From assembly GCA_050258035.1 (NCBI GenBank), contig JBLMYA010000103.1:1-44956 (forward strand): DNA of 44,956 bases, given 5' to 3'. Below are positions 1-6,092 of the stretch, piece after piece; position 1 is the first letter of the stretch, and each line of letters opens with the position of its first letter. Made by a program: the position numbers and the translations under genes. The stretch comes from DATBLE01 sp050258035. Its GTDB lineage: Bacteria > Actinomycetota > Thermoleophilia > Gaiellales > Gaiellaceae. The notes beneath the pieces were generated by a model. The model worked only from the letters and a program-made list of their open reading frames with translations. It ran no database searches and had not been told where the DNA came from.

Positions 1-145
1 GCACGACGAGCATCCCGGCCTCGCGCGCGAGCTTCAGCAGCGACTGTGCGCTCCGGACGAACCGCTCCCGAGGCTCGCGCGGCGGCAGCCAGTAGTCGTT
101 CTGGATGTCCACCAGGACGAGTGCGGCCTTCTCCGCGTCGATCAT
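1..145 (-). CDS. Isochorismatase-family cysteine hydrolase, N-terminal part (cut by window edge)
   Basis: The reading frame starts at an ATG at 145 and runs off the left edge, so only 48 residues are visible. It begins MIDAEKAALVLVDIQNDYW. The hydrophobic strand ending in D-I-Q-N-D is the hallmark N-terminus of the isochorismatase/nicotinamidase family, whose first catalytic Asp lies in this motif. The substrate cannot be named because the Lys and Cys of the triad lie outside the window. Family assignment rests on this one motif. Confidence 0.75.
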   Translation of the reverse strand, partial: MIDAEKAALVLVDIQNDYWLPPREPRERFVRSAQSLLKLAREAGMLVV

Positions 146-213
146 GCGTCCAACGCTATGCAGGAAAGACGTCGCCGGCCTGATCCGGATCGCGCAGGCG
201 CCGATCCGGCGGG

Positions 214-1125
214 CTAGCGCGCGCTCGGCAGCGGGGTGAGCACGGGCTCCACCCGCTCCCGCAGATGCTCGAACGCCGGCGGCAGGGAGAGACGCTCGCC
301 GAGATGCTCGAGCGGCTCGTCGGTCGCGAAGCCGGGGCCGATCGTGGCGATTTCGAACAGCACCCCGCTCGGCTCGCGGAAGTAGATCGAGCGGAAGTAG
401 AACCGGTCGATCACCGGCGTCGGGCGCGCGCCCGCCTCCAGCACCCTCGTCCGCCATGCCTCGTGCTCGTCCATCGGCGAGGCCCAGGCGACGTGGTGAA
501 CCGTGCCCGCACCGCCGACGCCTGCCTGGTCGGTGACGTCGTAGACGTAGCGGGAGCCGCGGTGGTCGCCGCGGGACTCGTAGACGGTGGCCGACTCGGG
601 CCGGAAGCCCATCCCGCTCTCGAGGAACGCAGCGCTCCGGGACGGGTCGTCGGTGTAGACGCGAACGGAGTCGAATCCCTGGAGCGCGAGCTCGGCCGGA
701 ATCTCCGGGTGCTCCGCGACGAGCGGCTCGTCGCGCGTGTCGACCACCACCAGCTCGAGCTCGAGGTCTTCCGGATCGCGGAAGAGGAGGCTCGAGTCGG
801 CGCGCCGCGACGCGACGCCGGCCCCGCCCAGGCGCTGCGCCCAGAAGTCGAGCGCCTCCGGCGAGCCGACCCGCCACACGACGCGGTAGACCATCCCGGC
901 GCCGGCCCGTCCGCGGCGTGCGCCGGGATACTCGAAGAAGGTGATATCCGAGCCGGACGAGCCCATCTCGTCCGCGTAGAAGAGGTGGTAGACGGTCGGG
1001 TCGTCCTGGTTGACCGTCTTCTTCACCAGCCGCAGGCCGAGCGTCCCGGCGTAGAACTCGACGTTCCGAGGCGCGTCGGCGGTGATCGCGGTGATGTGGT
1101 GGATGCCCTCGAGCCGCACGCTCAC
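214..1125 (-). CDS. VOC-superfamily ring-cleaving dioxygenase-like protein (MhqO/PcpA type)
   Basis: A 303-residue protein with two tandem vicinal-oxygen-chelate halves. The first half opens with GIHHITAIT and carries LGLRLVKKTVNQDDP; the second contains TVHHVAWA and ends with a metal-ligand region GVLFEIATIGPGF. The His, His and Glu positions expected for Fe(II) or Mn(II) are present. Members of this family cleave hydroquinones or act as glyoxalase-like enzymes; the true substrate is unknown. I chose the GTG at 1125 because it overlaps the TGA of the upstream trmH-type gene as GTGA, a typical translational coupling. A longer frame to 1164 exists but would begin inside that gene. Confidence 0.85.
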   Translation of the reverse strand: MSVRLEGIHHITAITADAPRNVEFYAGTLGLRLVKKTVNQDDPTVYHLFYADEMGSSGSDITFFEYPGARRGRAGAGMVYRVVWRVGSPEALDFWAQRLGGAGVASRRADSSLLFRDPEDLELELVVVDTRDEPLVAEHPEIPAELALQGFDSVRVYTDDPSRSAAFLESGMGFRPESATVYESRGDHRGSRYVYDVTDQAGVGGAGTVHHVAWASPMDEHEAWRTRVLEAGARPTPVIDRFYFRSIYFREPSGVLFEIATIGPGFATDEPLEHLGERLSLPPAFEHLRERVEPVLTPLPSAR

Positions 1126-1826
1126 CCGATCATGCCCGACGGTGCCGAGCGTCGGCGTCGCCACTCGTAGAGCGCGATGGCGCCGGCCGCTGCGACGTTC
1201 AGCGACTCGGCCCCCTCGACGAGCGGAATCGACGCGGATGCGTCACAGGCGGCGACGACCTCCTCCGGGAGGCCCTCACGCTCGGCGCCGAGGACGAAGA
1301 CCGTATCGCCGCCCGCCTCGACAACTCCGGAGAGCGGCTCGCCGCCGTGCGCGACGAGGGCGACGCGCCGGCCCTTCGGCTGGTCGAAGCGGCCGACCGG
1401 AACGCGAAAGACCCCTCCGGCCGACCCGCGGAGGGCCTTCGGGCCGGTCGGGTCCGCGCACCCCTCCGACAGTCCGACCGACGCACCGAAGGCGTCGGCG
1501 GTCCGGAGCAGGGTCCCGACGTTGCCCGGATCGGCGACGCGCCAGAGCGCGAGCGCGACGGGCCGCTCCGACCAGGCGGGCAGGTCGTCGTGCCGGAAGA
1601 CGCCGATCACGCGGGACGGGTGCGCGAGGGTGGAGACCGCAGCGAGCAGCTCCGGCTCGACGTCCACCCCCGCGACGAGCAGGTCGGCAGGCTCGATCCC
1701 GGCGGCGAGCGCCGCGTCGACGAGGTCTTCTCCCTCGCAGACGAAGAGGCCGAGCTTCGCGCGCTGCCTCCTGCTCCCGAGCCGGCGGATCAGCTTCAGC
1801 CGGGGGTTGCCGGGGGAGGTGATCAC
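1122..1826 (-). CDS. TrmH/SpoU-family RNA 2'-O-methyltransferase
   Basis: This 234-residue protein starts at a GTG. An N-terminal substrate-binding domain (about 1-90, SPGNPRLKLIRRL...FVCEGEDLV) precedes the SPOUT knot. The three family motifs are visible: ADPGNVGTLLRTADAFGA, GAEREGLPEE, and SIPLVEGAESLNVAAAGAI. The enzyme should methylate a ribose 2'-OH in rRNA or tRNA using SAM; the exact nucleotide cannot be told. It lies after rplT, a common position for this gene in Gram-positive genomes, separated by a 98-nt palindrome-rich spacer. Its stop overlaps the start of the VOC gene by 4 nt. Confidence 0.9.
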   Translation of the reverse strand: MITSPGNPRLKLIRRLGSRRQRAKLGLFVCEGEDLVDAALAAGIEPADLLVAGVDVEPELLAAVSTLAHPSRVIGVFRHDDLPAWSERPVALALWRVADPGNVGTLLRTADAFGASVGLSEGCADPTGPKALRGSAGGVFRVPVGRFDQPKGRRVALVAHGGEPLSGVVEAGGDTVFVLGAEREGLPEEVVAACDASASIPLVEGAESLNVAAAGAIALYEWRRRRSAPSGMIG

Positions 1827-1845
1827 GCGCGGCAGCTTAGGCCCC

Positions 1846-1920
1846 GGGGTCTGACCCCGAAGGGGTCCGACCCGTCGGGCGACAGCCCGCAGCGCCTTCG
1901 GGGACAGCCCCTCCGGGACA
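1846..1920. repeat. Cluster of short GC-rich palindromes between rplT and trmH-type gene
   Basis: The 98-nt spacer is almost entirely made of small inverted repeats. GGGGTC-T-GACCCC spans 1846-1858, GACCCC-GAA-GGGGTC spans 1853-1867 (on the minus strand this is a C(UUCG)G-type hairpin), then come GGGC-GACA-GCCC and GGGG-ACA-GCCCC. The two first hairpins are mutually exclusive because they share the GACCCC arm. They may act as REP-like elements or processing or termination structures separating ribosomal genes from the methyltransferase; this role is inferred. Confidence 0.5.
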
Positions 1921-1924
1921 GTCT

Positions 1925-2293
1925 CTACTTCGAAGCGGGGTCGAGTGCCCCCTTGGCCTGCTCGGCGATCTTGCCGAACGCGGCGGGATCGTTGACCGCG
2001 AGGTCCGCGAGCACCTTCCGGTCGAGGTCGATCTCCGCCCTCTTGCAGCCCGCGACGAACTGGTTGTACGACAGTCCGTGCTGCCGGGCCGCGGCGTTGA
2101 TGCGGATGATCCAGAGGCTCCGCATCGTCCGCTTGCGCACCTTCCGGTCACGGTAGGCGTACTTCAGGGAGTGGTCGAGCTGCTCCTTCGCCCGGCGGTA
2201 GGACTTGGACTTGAGCCCCCAGTAGCCCTTCGCCTCGGCGAGAGCCTTGCGGCGCTTCTTGCGCGCGTGGACGGAACGCTTGACGCGAGGCAC
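1925..2293 (-). CDS. rplT: 50S ribosomal protein L20
   Basis: A 122-residue protein starting at GTG with MPRVKRSVHARKKRRKAL and continuing with the highly conserved RTMRSLWIIRINAAARQHG segment and YNQFVAGCKRAEIDLDRK. L20 binds 23S rRNA early in large-subunit assembly and in many bacteria represses its own operon by binding the leader mRNA. The gene sits 3 nt after the rpmI stop, so the two are coupled. The length is normal for the family and no key segment is missing. Confidence 0.98.
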   Translation of the reverse strand: MPRVKRSVHARKKRRKALAEAKGYWGLKSKSYRRAKEQLDHSLKYAYRDRKVRKRTMRSLWIIRINAAARQHGLSYNQFVAGCKRAEIDLDRKVLADLAVNDPAAFGKIAEQAKGALDPASK

Positions 2294-2296
2294 GGC

Positions 2297-2491
2297 CTAG
2301 ATCCCCAGCTGCTTCCGGGCGTTCTTGACGTCGCTAGGCGCGAGCGGCGCGTCCCGACGGAAGCTCCGCTTCCGCTTCGGCGACTTCTTCTCCAGCATGT
2401 GACTCTTCATCGCCCGACGGCGCAGGAGCTTCCCGCCGGCTGTCACCTTGAACCGCTTCTTCGCCCCGCTGTGTGTCTTCTGCTTCGGCAT
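2297..2491 (-). CDS. rpmI: 50S ribosomal protein L35
   Basis: A 64-residue very basic protein starting MPKQKTHSGAKKRFKVTAGGK and containing the LRRRAMKSHMLEKKSPKRKR segment typical of L35. A Shine-Dalgarno GGAG lies about 8 nt before the ATG. Most of the gene (about 158 nt) is also covered, in another frame, by the acidic C-terminal tail of IF-3 (infC), an unusually long overlap. rplT follows after 3 nt. Confidence 0.97.
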   Translation of the reverse strand: MPKQKTHSGAKKRFKVTAGGKLLRRRAMKSHMLEKKSPKRKRSFRRDAPLAPSDVKNARKQLGI

Positions 2492-3071
2492 CTCTCGTTT
2501 CTCCTGACTGACGCTGCACTCCTGCGTTCTTGGTCGGCCCCAGCACCATCACCATGTTCCGGCCGTCGAGGAGCGGAGGCTGTTCCACGACCCCGATCTC
2601 CTTCACGTCCTCCGCCAGCCGCATCAGCAGGTCACGGCCGCGCTCCGGGTGGGTGGTCTCCCGCCCGCGGAACATGATCGTCACCTTGACCTTCGCGCGC
2701 TGGTTGAGGAAGCGCTCGACGTGGCCCTTCTTGGTGTTGTAGTCGTGAACCTGGATCTTCGGTCTGAGCTTGATCTCCTTGACGTGGATCTGCGACTGGT
2801 GCTTTCGCGCCTGCTTCGCCTTCTGCTCCTGCTCGTACCGGTACTTCCCGTAGTCCATGACCTTCGTCACGGGCGGGTCGGCCTGAGACGCGATCTCGAC
2901 GAGGTCGAGCCCCTTCGAGTACGCGTACTCGAGCGCCTCGGCGGACGTCTTGATCCCGATCTGGGATCCGTCCTCGTCCACCAGCCGGACGCGCGGCGCG
3001 CGGATCTGGTCGTTGATCCGGTTCTGCGAGACCGGGCGAACCGGAGGTTCGATGCTCCGCCGCGGTCTCAA
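2334..3071 (-). CDS. infC: Translation initiation factor IF-3 with long acidic tail overlapping rpmI
   Basis: The IF-3 body is unmistakable: NRINDQIRAPRVRLVDEDGSQ, then VTKVMDYGKYRYEQEQKAK, IKLRPKIQVHDYNTKKGHV and the C-domain ending DGRNMVMVLGP. IF-3 prevents subunit joining and proofreads the start codon. About 60 further residues, rich in Glu and Asp, are read in a different frame over rpmI; acidic tails also occur on streptomycete IF-3. The start is uncertain. I use a TTG at 3071 preceded by a weak GGTGA. An ATC at 3053 is possible, and a TTG at 3128 is unlikely because it lies inside a perfect leader hairpin. Confidence 0.9.
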   Translation of the reverse strand: MRPRRSIEPPVRPVSQNRINDQIRAPRVRLVDEDGSQIGIKTSAEALEYAYSKGLDLVEIASQADPPVTKVMDYGKYRYEQEQKAKQARKHQSQIHVKEIKLRPKIQVHDYNTKKGHVERFLNQRAKVKVTIMFRGRETTHPERGRDLLMRLAEDVKEIGVVEQPPLLDGRNMVMVLGPTKNAGVQRQSGETRDAEAEDTQRGEEAVQGDSRREAPAPSGDEESHAGEEVAEAEAELPSGRAARA

Positions 3072-3118
3072 AGGTGTGTCACCAAGCTCGCTCTTCGCTC
3101 CTTCTCCGAATGACGAAA

Positions 3119-3136
3119 GCCGCTGCAAGCAGCGGC
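3119..3136 (-). terminator. Perfect hairpin in the infC leader (attenuator candidate)
   Basis: An 8-bp perfect inverted repeat, GCCGCTGC-AA-GCAGCGGC, lies in the 150-nt space between thrS and the infC coding region. On the minus strand it is followed by TTTCGTC, a short U-rich stretch. This is the right place for an attenuator controlling the infC-rpmI-rplT operon, which is autoregulated by L20 or IF-3 in other bacteria. The function is inferred; the U-tract is weak. Confidence 0.45.
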
Positions 3137-3222
3137 CCGTTGTCTCATCCGATCTTCTCGGTTGAACCCCCGCGAGACTTTACCCGGGAGGTGAGGAACG
3201 GGTCGTCCCTGCTTGAGCAGGG

Positions 3223-5100
3223 TCACATCGTACCCAATTCGGCGAGCAGCTCGTCCAACGACTTCGTGCCTTGTTCTCCACCGCGCTCGCGGACGGCCAG
3301 CGCGTCGGGCGACTCGCGATCGCCGTAGACGACGACGCGGGGGATCTTCTCGAGCTCCGCGTCCCGGATCCGCCTGCCGATCGTCTCGTCGCGGTCGTCG
3401 ACCTCCACGCGGGCGCCGGCGTCCCGCAGCCGCCCGGCCAGCCCCTCGGCCGCCTCCCGGTGGGCCTCCCCGACCGGCAGCACGCGCACCTGTACGGGCG
3501 CCAGCCAGAGCGGGAAGTCGCCGGCGTAGTGCTCGATCAGGATGCCGATGAACCGCTCGAGCGACCCGAGCAGCGCGCGGTGGACGACGTAGGGCGTGTG
3601 CTCCCGGTTGTCCGCACCCATGTAGGTGAGTCCGAACTGCTTCGGCATTTGCGAGTCGAGCTGGATCGTCGCCATCTGCCAGGAGCGCCCCAGGACGTCG
3701 GTCATGTGCAGGTCGATCTTCGGCCCGTAGAACGCTCCGTCACCCTCGTTCAGGTCGTACGCGATCTTCCGCCGGTCGAGTGCCGCCTTCAGGGCGCCTT
3801 CGGTGAAGTCCCACTCCTCGTCCGTGCCCAGCTTCCCCTCCGGGCGCGTGGAGAGCTCGGCGCGCGCCGTCATCCCGAAGAGGTCGTAGAGGTACGTCGC
3901 GAAGTCGAGGCAGCCGAAGATCTCCCCCTCGATCTGCTCGGGGGTGCAGAAGATGTGGGCGTCGTCCTGGGTCACGTGCCGCACACGCAGAAGCCCGTGC
4001 AGAGTCCCTGCGAGCTCGTCGCGGTGCAGCGTCGACGACTCCGCGTAGCGGATCGGCAGCTCCCGGTAGCTCCGCAGCCGGCTGCCGAAGAGCAGCATGT
4101 GCCCCGGGCAGTTCATCGGCTTGAGCGCGAACTCGTCGTTCGAGGTGAAGAACATGTTCTCGCGGTAGTTCTCGTAGTGGCCCGAGGTGATGTACGTGTG
4201 GATGTCGTAGAGCAGCGGCGTCTTCACCTCGACGTAGCCACGCTCGCGGTTCTCGCGCCGGCGGAGATCCTCCAGCGTGTTCCAGATCACCATTCCCTTC
4301 GGGTGCCAGAACGGGGACCCGGGAGAGTGGTCGGACAGATGGAAGAGGTCGAGCTGACGGCCGAGGACGCGGTGGTCGCGCCGCCGCGCCTCCTCGAGAG
4401 CGGCCAGGTGGGCGTCGAGATCGGCCCGCGTGTAGAAGGCGGTGCCGTAGATCCGCGTCAGCTGCGTGTTGCGCTCGTCGCCGCGCCAGTAGGCGCCGGC
4501 GAGGCCGGTCAGCTTCAGCGCCCTGATCGGCTTCGAGTCCTGGAGGTGCGGCCCGCGGCAGAGGTCCGTGAAGTCGCCCTGGGTGTACAGCGAGATGTCG
4601 CCCTCGGCGGTGTCGACGAGCTCGACCTTGTACGGCTCGCCCTCGGCCTCGAAGCGGGCGCGCGCGTCCTCGCGCGAGATCTCCTCGCGCCTCCATTCGC
4701 GGCCTTCCGTCAGCTCCTTCCCGATCTCCGCTTCGATGCGCTCCAGGTCCGCCTCGTGGATCGGCTCCGGGAACTCGAAGTCGTAGTAGAACCCGTTCTC
4801 CACCGGGGGCCCGATCGCGATCTTCACGCCGGGGTACAGTCGCCGCACCGCCTCGGCGAGCAGGTGCGCGGACGAGTGCCGGAGGACGTGGAGGGCATCC
4901 GGGTCGTCCTTGTCCCGGGTGGTCAGGATCTGGATGTGCTCGCCGTCGGCGAGCGGCAGCCGGAGGTCGCGGACCGCGCCGTCCGAGCGGACGAGCACCG
5001 CCTCCTTCGCGAGCTTGGGGCCGATGGCGGCTGCAGCGTCGAGGCCGGTGGCGCCGTCGGGGAGCTCGAGCTCGGAGCTGTCGGGGAGGACGACCTTCAC
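3223..5100 (-). CDS. thrS: Threonyl-tRNA synthetase
   Basis: A 625-residue class II synthetase. An N-terminal TGS domain (about 1-60) is followed by the editing domain with its HxxxH zinc-type motif (HSSAH) and DLCRGPHL. The catalytic core contains SPGSPFWHPKG, MNCPGHM, the motif-2 region ESSTLHRDELAGTLHG.. with HVTQDDAHIFC, and motif 3 near HRALLGSLERFIGIL. The anticodon-binding domain closes the protein (DDRDETIGRRIRDAEL). I start at the GTG at 5100 (MKVVLPDSS), which gives the usual length; the frame is open further upstream but would overlap the preceding gene. It is the first gene of the thrS-infC-rpmI-rplT block. Confidence 0.97.
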   Translation of the reverse strand: MKVVLPDSSELELPDGATGLDAAAAIGPKLAKEAVLVRSDGAVRDLRLPLADGEHIQILTTRDKDDPDALHVLRHSSAHLLAEAVRRLYPGVKIAIGPPVENGFYYDFEFPEPIHEADLERIEAEIGKELTEGREWRREEISREDARARFEAEGEPYKVELVDTAEGDISLYTQGDFTDLCRGPHLQDSKPIRALKLTGLAGAYWRGDERNTQLTRIYGTAFYTRADLDAHLAALEEARRRDHRVLGRQLDLFHLSDHSPGSPFWHPKGMVIWNTLEDLRRRENRERGYVEVKTPLLYDIHTYITSGHYENYRENMFFTSNDEFALKPMNCPGHMLLFGSRLRSYRELPIRYAESSTLHRDELAGTLHGLLRVRHVTQDDAHIFCTPEQIEGEIFGCLDFATYLYDLFGMTARAELSTRPEGKLGTDEEWDFTEGALKAALDRRKIAYDLNEGDGAFYGPKIDLHMTDVLGRSWQMATIQLDSQMPKQFGLTYMGADNREHTPYVVHRALLGSLERFIGILIEHYAGDFPLWLAPVQVRVLPVGEAHREAAEGLAGRLRDAGARVEVDDRDETIGRRIRDAELEKIPRVVVYGDRESPDALAVRERGGEQGTKSLDELLAELGTM

Positions 5101-5110
5101 GGCCGTAACG

Positions 5111-5368
5111 CTAGTCCAGCCGGAGCACTTCCACGTACACGATCTCCCCGTCGATCGTGTCGACGACGTAGTCGCCGACCGGGACCTGCGTCCCACGCCG
5201 GAACCACCGCTTCATCGGCAACGCCGTGTAGAAGCTCCTGCACCCCTCGACCGAGCACTGGCACCGTTGCCTGATCTCGAGCCTCGTGACCTGGTCGGCG
5301 AGGTCCGGCCGCCCCGCCTCGCGCAGGAGGCCCTCCAGGTCCGGCAGCTCGCGGGCCACCAGCGTCAT
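5111..5368 (-). CDS. Small conserved-looking protein of unknown function
   Basis: An 85-residue ORF starting at ATG (MTLVARELPDLEGLLREAG), ending 10 nt before thrS and so probably cotranscribed with it. The middle contains a Cys-rich segment, RQRCQCSVEGCRSFY, followed by a beta-rich C-terminus GDYVVDTIDGEIVYVEVLRLD. The CxC...C arrangement could bind a metal but only three cysteines are present. I do not recognise the family. A GTAGCTGCTGCTAC palindrome (5378-5391) lies just upstream of the start. Confidence 0.65.
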   Translation of the reverse strand: MTLVARELPDLEGLLREAGRPDLADQVTRLEIRQRCQCSVEGCRSFYTALPMKRWFRRGTQVPVGDYVVDTIDGEIVYVEVLRLD

Positions 5369-5478
5369 CGGCCAGTTGTAGCTGCTGCTACGCTCGCGGC
5401 CGACACAAAAGAACGAGTACCGAGTCGCGATCTTGAGCGCTTCTCTACCCGTTCGTGAGTGGTGAGGGAGGTGTTCAC

Positions 5479-5688
5479 ATGGCTACCGGTACCGTCAAGT
5501 GGTTCAACGCTGCGAAGGGCTACGGGTTCATCACGCCCGACGAGGGCGGCAAGGATCTGTTCGTCCACTTCTCGCAGATCGCCGGCGAGGGGTACAAGTC
5601 CCTCGAGGAGGGCGCCCGCGTCGAGTACGAGCCGCGCGAGGGCCAGAAGGGCCCCGAGGCGACCAGCGTGACCATGATCGCCGCCTAG
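5479..5688 (+). CDS. Cold-shock domain protein (CspA family)
   Basis: A 69-residue single cold-shock domain beginning MATGTVKWFNAAKGYGFI, with RNP1 (KGYGFI) and RNP2 (DLFVHF). Such proteins bind single-stranded RNA or DNA and act as RNA chaperones. The ATG at 5479 has a strong GGGAGG Shine-Dalgarno. A GTG further upstream at 5455 is in frame but would place the ribosome site inside the gene. The IF-1 gene follows within 70 nt, so the two translation-related genes are probably cotranscribed. Confidence 0.95.
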   Translation: MATGTVKWFNAAKGYGFITPDEGGKDLFVHFSQIAGEGYKSLEEGARVEYEPREGQKGPEATSVTMIAA

Positions 5689-5742
5689 GCGTTCGTGGAG
5701 GAGTCCGCCGTGCGCCCTGCGGGGCGCATGGCGACGCAACCG

Positions 5743-5749
5743 AAGGAGG
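5743..5749 (+). promoter_or_regulatory. Strong Shine-Dalgarno that fixes the AUC start of infA
   Basis: AAGGAGG is a near-perfect anti-Shine-Dalgarno complement. It lies 6 nt before the ATC at 5756, the first codon of the IF-1 reading frame. No ATG, GTG or TTG exists in that frame between this site and the conserved IF-1 N-terminus. Confidence 0.8.
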
Positions 5750-5755
5750 TCGGCG

Positions 5756-5977
5756 ATCGCCGGCAAGGAAGAGAAGATCGAGTTCGAGGGGGAGGTCGTC
5801 GAGGCTCTCCGGAGCGGCATGTTCCGGATCAAGCTCGACAACGACCACGAGACTCTCGGGTACACGGCGGGGAAGATGAGGCGTTACCGGATCAGGATCC
5901 TGCCCGGCGACCGGGTCAGGGTCGAGCTCTCCCCCTACGACCTGACCCGCGGCCGGATCGTCTTCCGCCACCGCTGA
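5756..5977 (+). CDS. infA: Translation initiation factor IF-1, apparently started at AUC
   Basis: Seventy-three codons give an OB-fold protein closely matching IF-1: (M)AGKEEKIEFEGEVVEAL, SGMFRIKLDN, GKMRRYRIRILPGDRV and ELSPYDLTRGRIVFRHR. Residue 1 aligns with the initiator of E. coli IF-1 but the codon is ATC; upstream ATG/GTG codons lie in other frames. The optimal SD at 5743-5749 supports initiation at this AUC. IF-1 occupies the ribosomal A site during initiation. Its neighbour is a cold-shock gene rather than rpmJ/rpsM, so it could be a second infA copy. An indel restoring the frame to the ATG at 5728 is the main alternative. Confidence 0.85.
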   Translation: MAGKEEKIEFEGEVVEALRSGMFRIKLDNDHETLGYTAGKMRRYRIRILPGDRVRVELSPYDLTRGRIVFRHR

Positions 5978-6075
5978 CGGGGCTCCCTCGGCCGGCGTTT
6001 CCCGCCCGCGGGGGTGGAAGGCCGATTCCCGAAAGGTAGCGGCCCCCACAGGAGGGGCTGCCGCCCGGACCCGGC

Positions 6076-6081
6076 TAAGCT
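6076..6081 (+). promoter_or_regulatory. Candidate -10 box before first repeat protein
   Basis: TAAGCT fits the actinobacterial TANNNT -10 pattern and ends 11 nt before the ATG at 6093, implying a very short 5' UTR. The same hexamer with similar flanks (CTAAGCT..GGCACG) precedes the neighbouring paralogue at 8081. No convincing -35 box was found. Confidence 0.4.
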
Positions 6082-6092
6082 CCGGCACGGGG

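Noticed and set aside
3271..5274. 667-codon plus-strand frame opposite thrS
   Set aside because: Shadow of threonyl-tRNA synthetase in high-GC DNA; composition is Val/Arg/Glu-rich without any family motif.
5978..6092. Riboswitch-like segment (GAAAGGTAGCGG) before the first repeat protein, recalling the 3' part of a c-di-GMP-I element
   Set aside because: The conserved 5' half (CACAGGGCAAACC type) and tetraloop receptor are absent; only an imperfect GCGG..CCGC hairpin remains.
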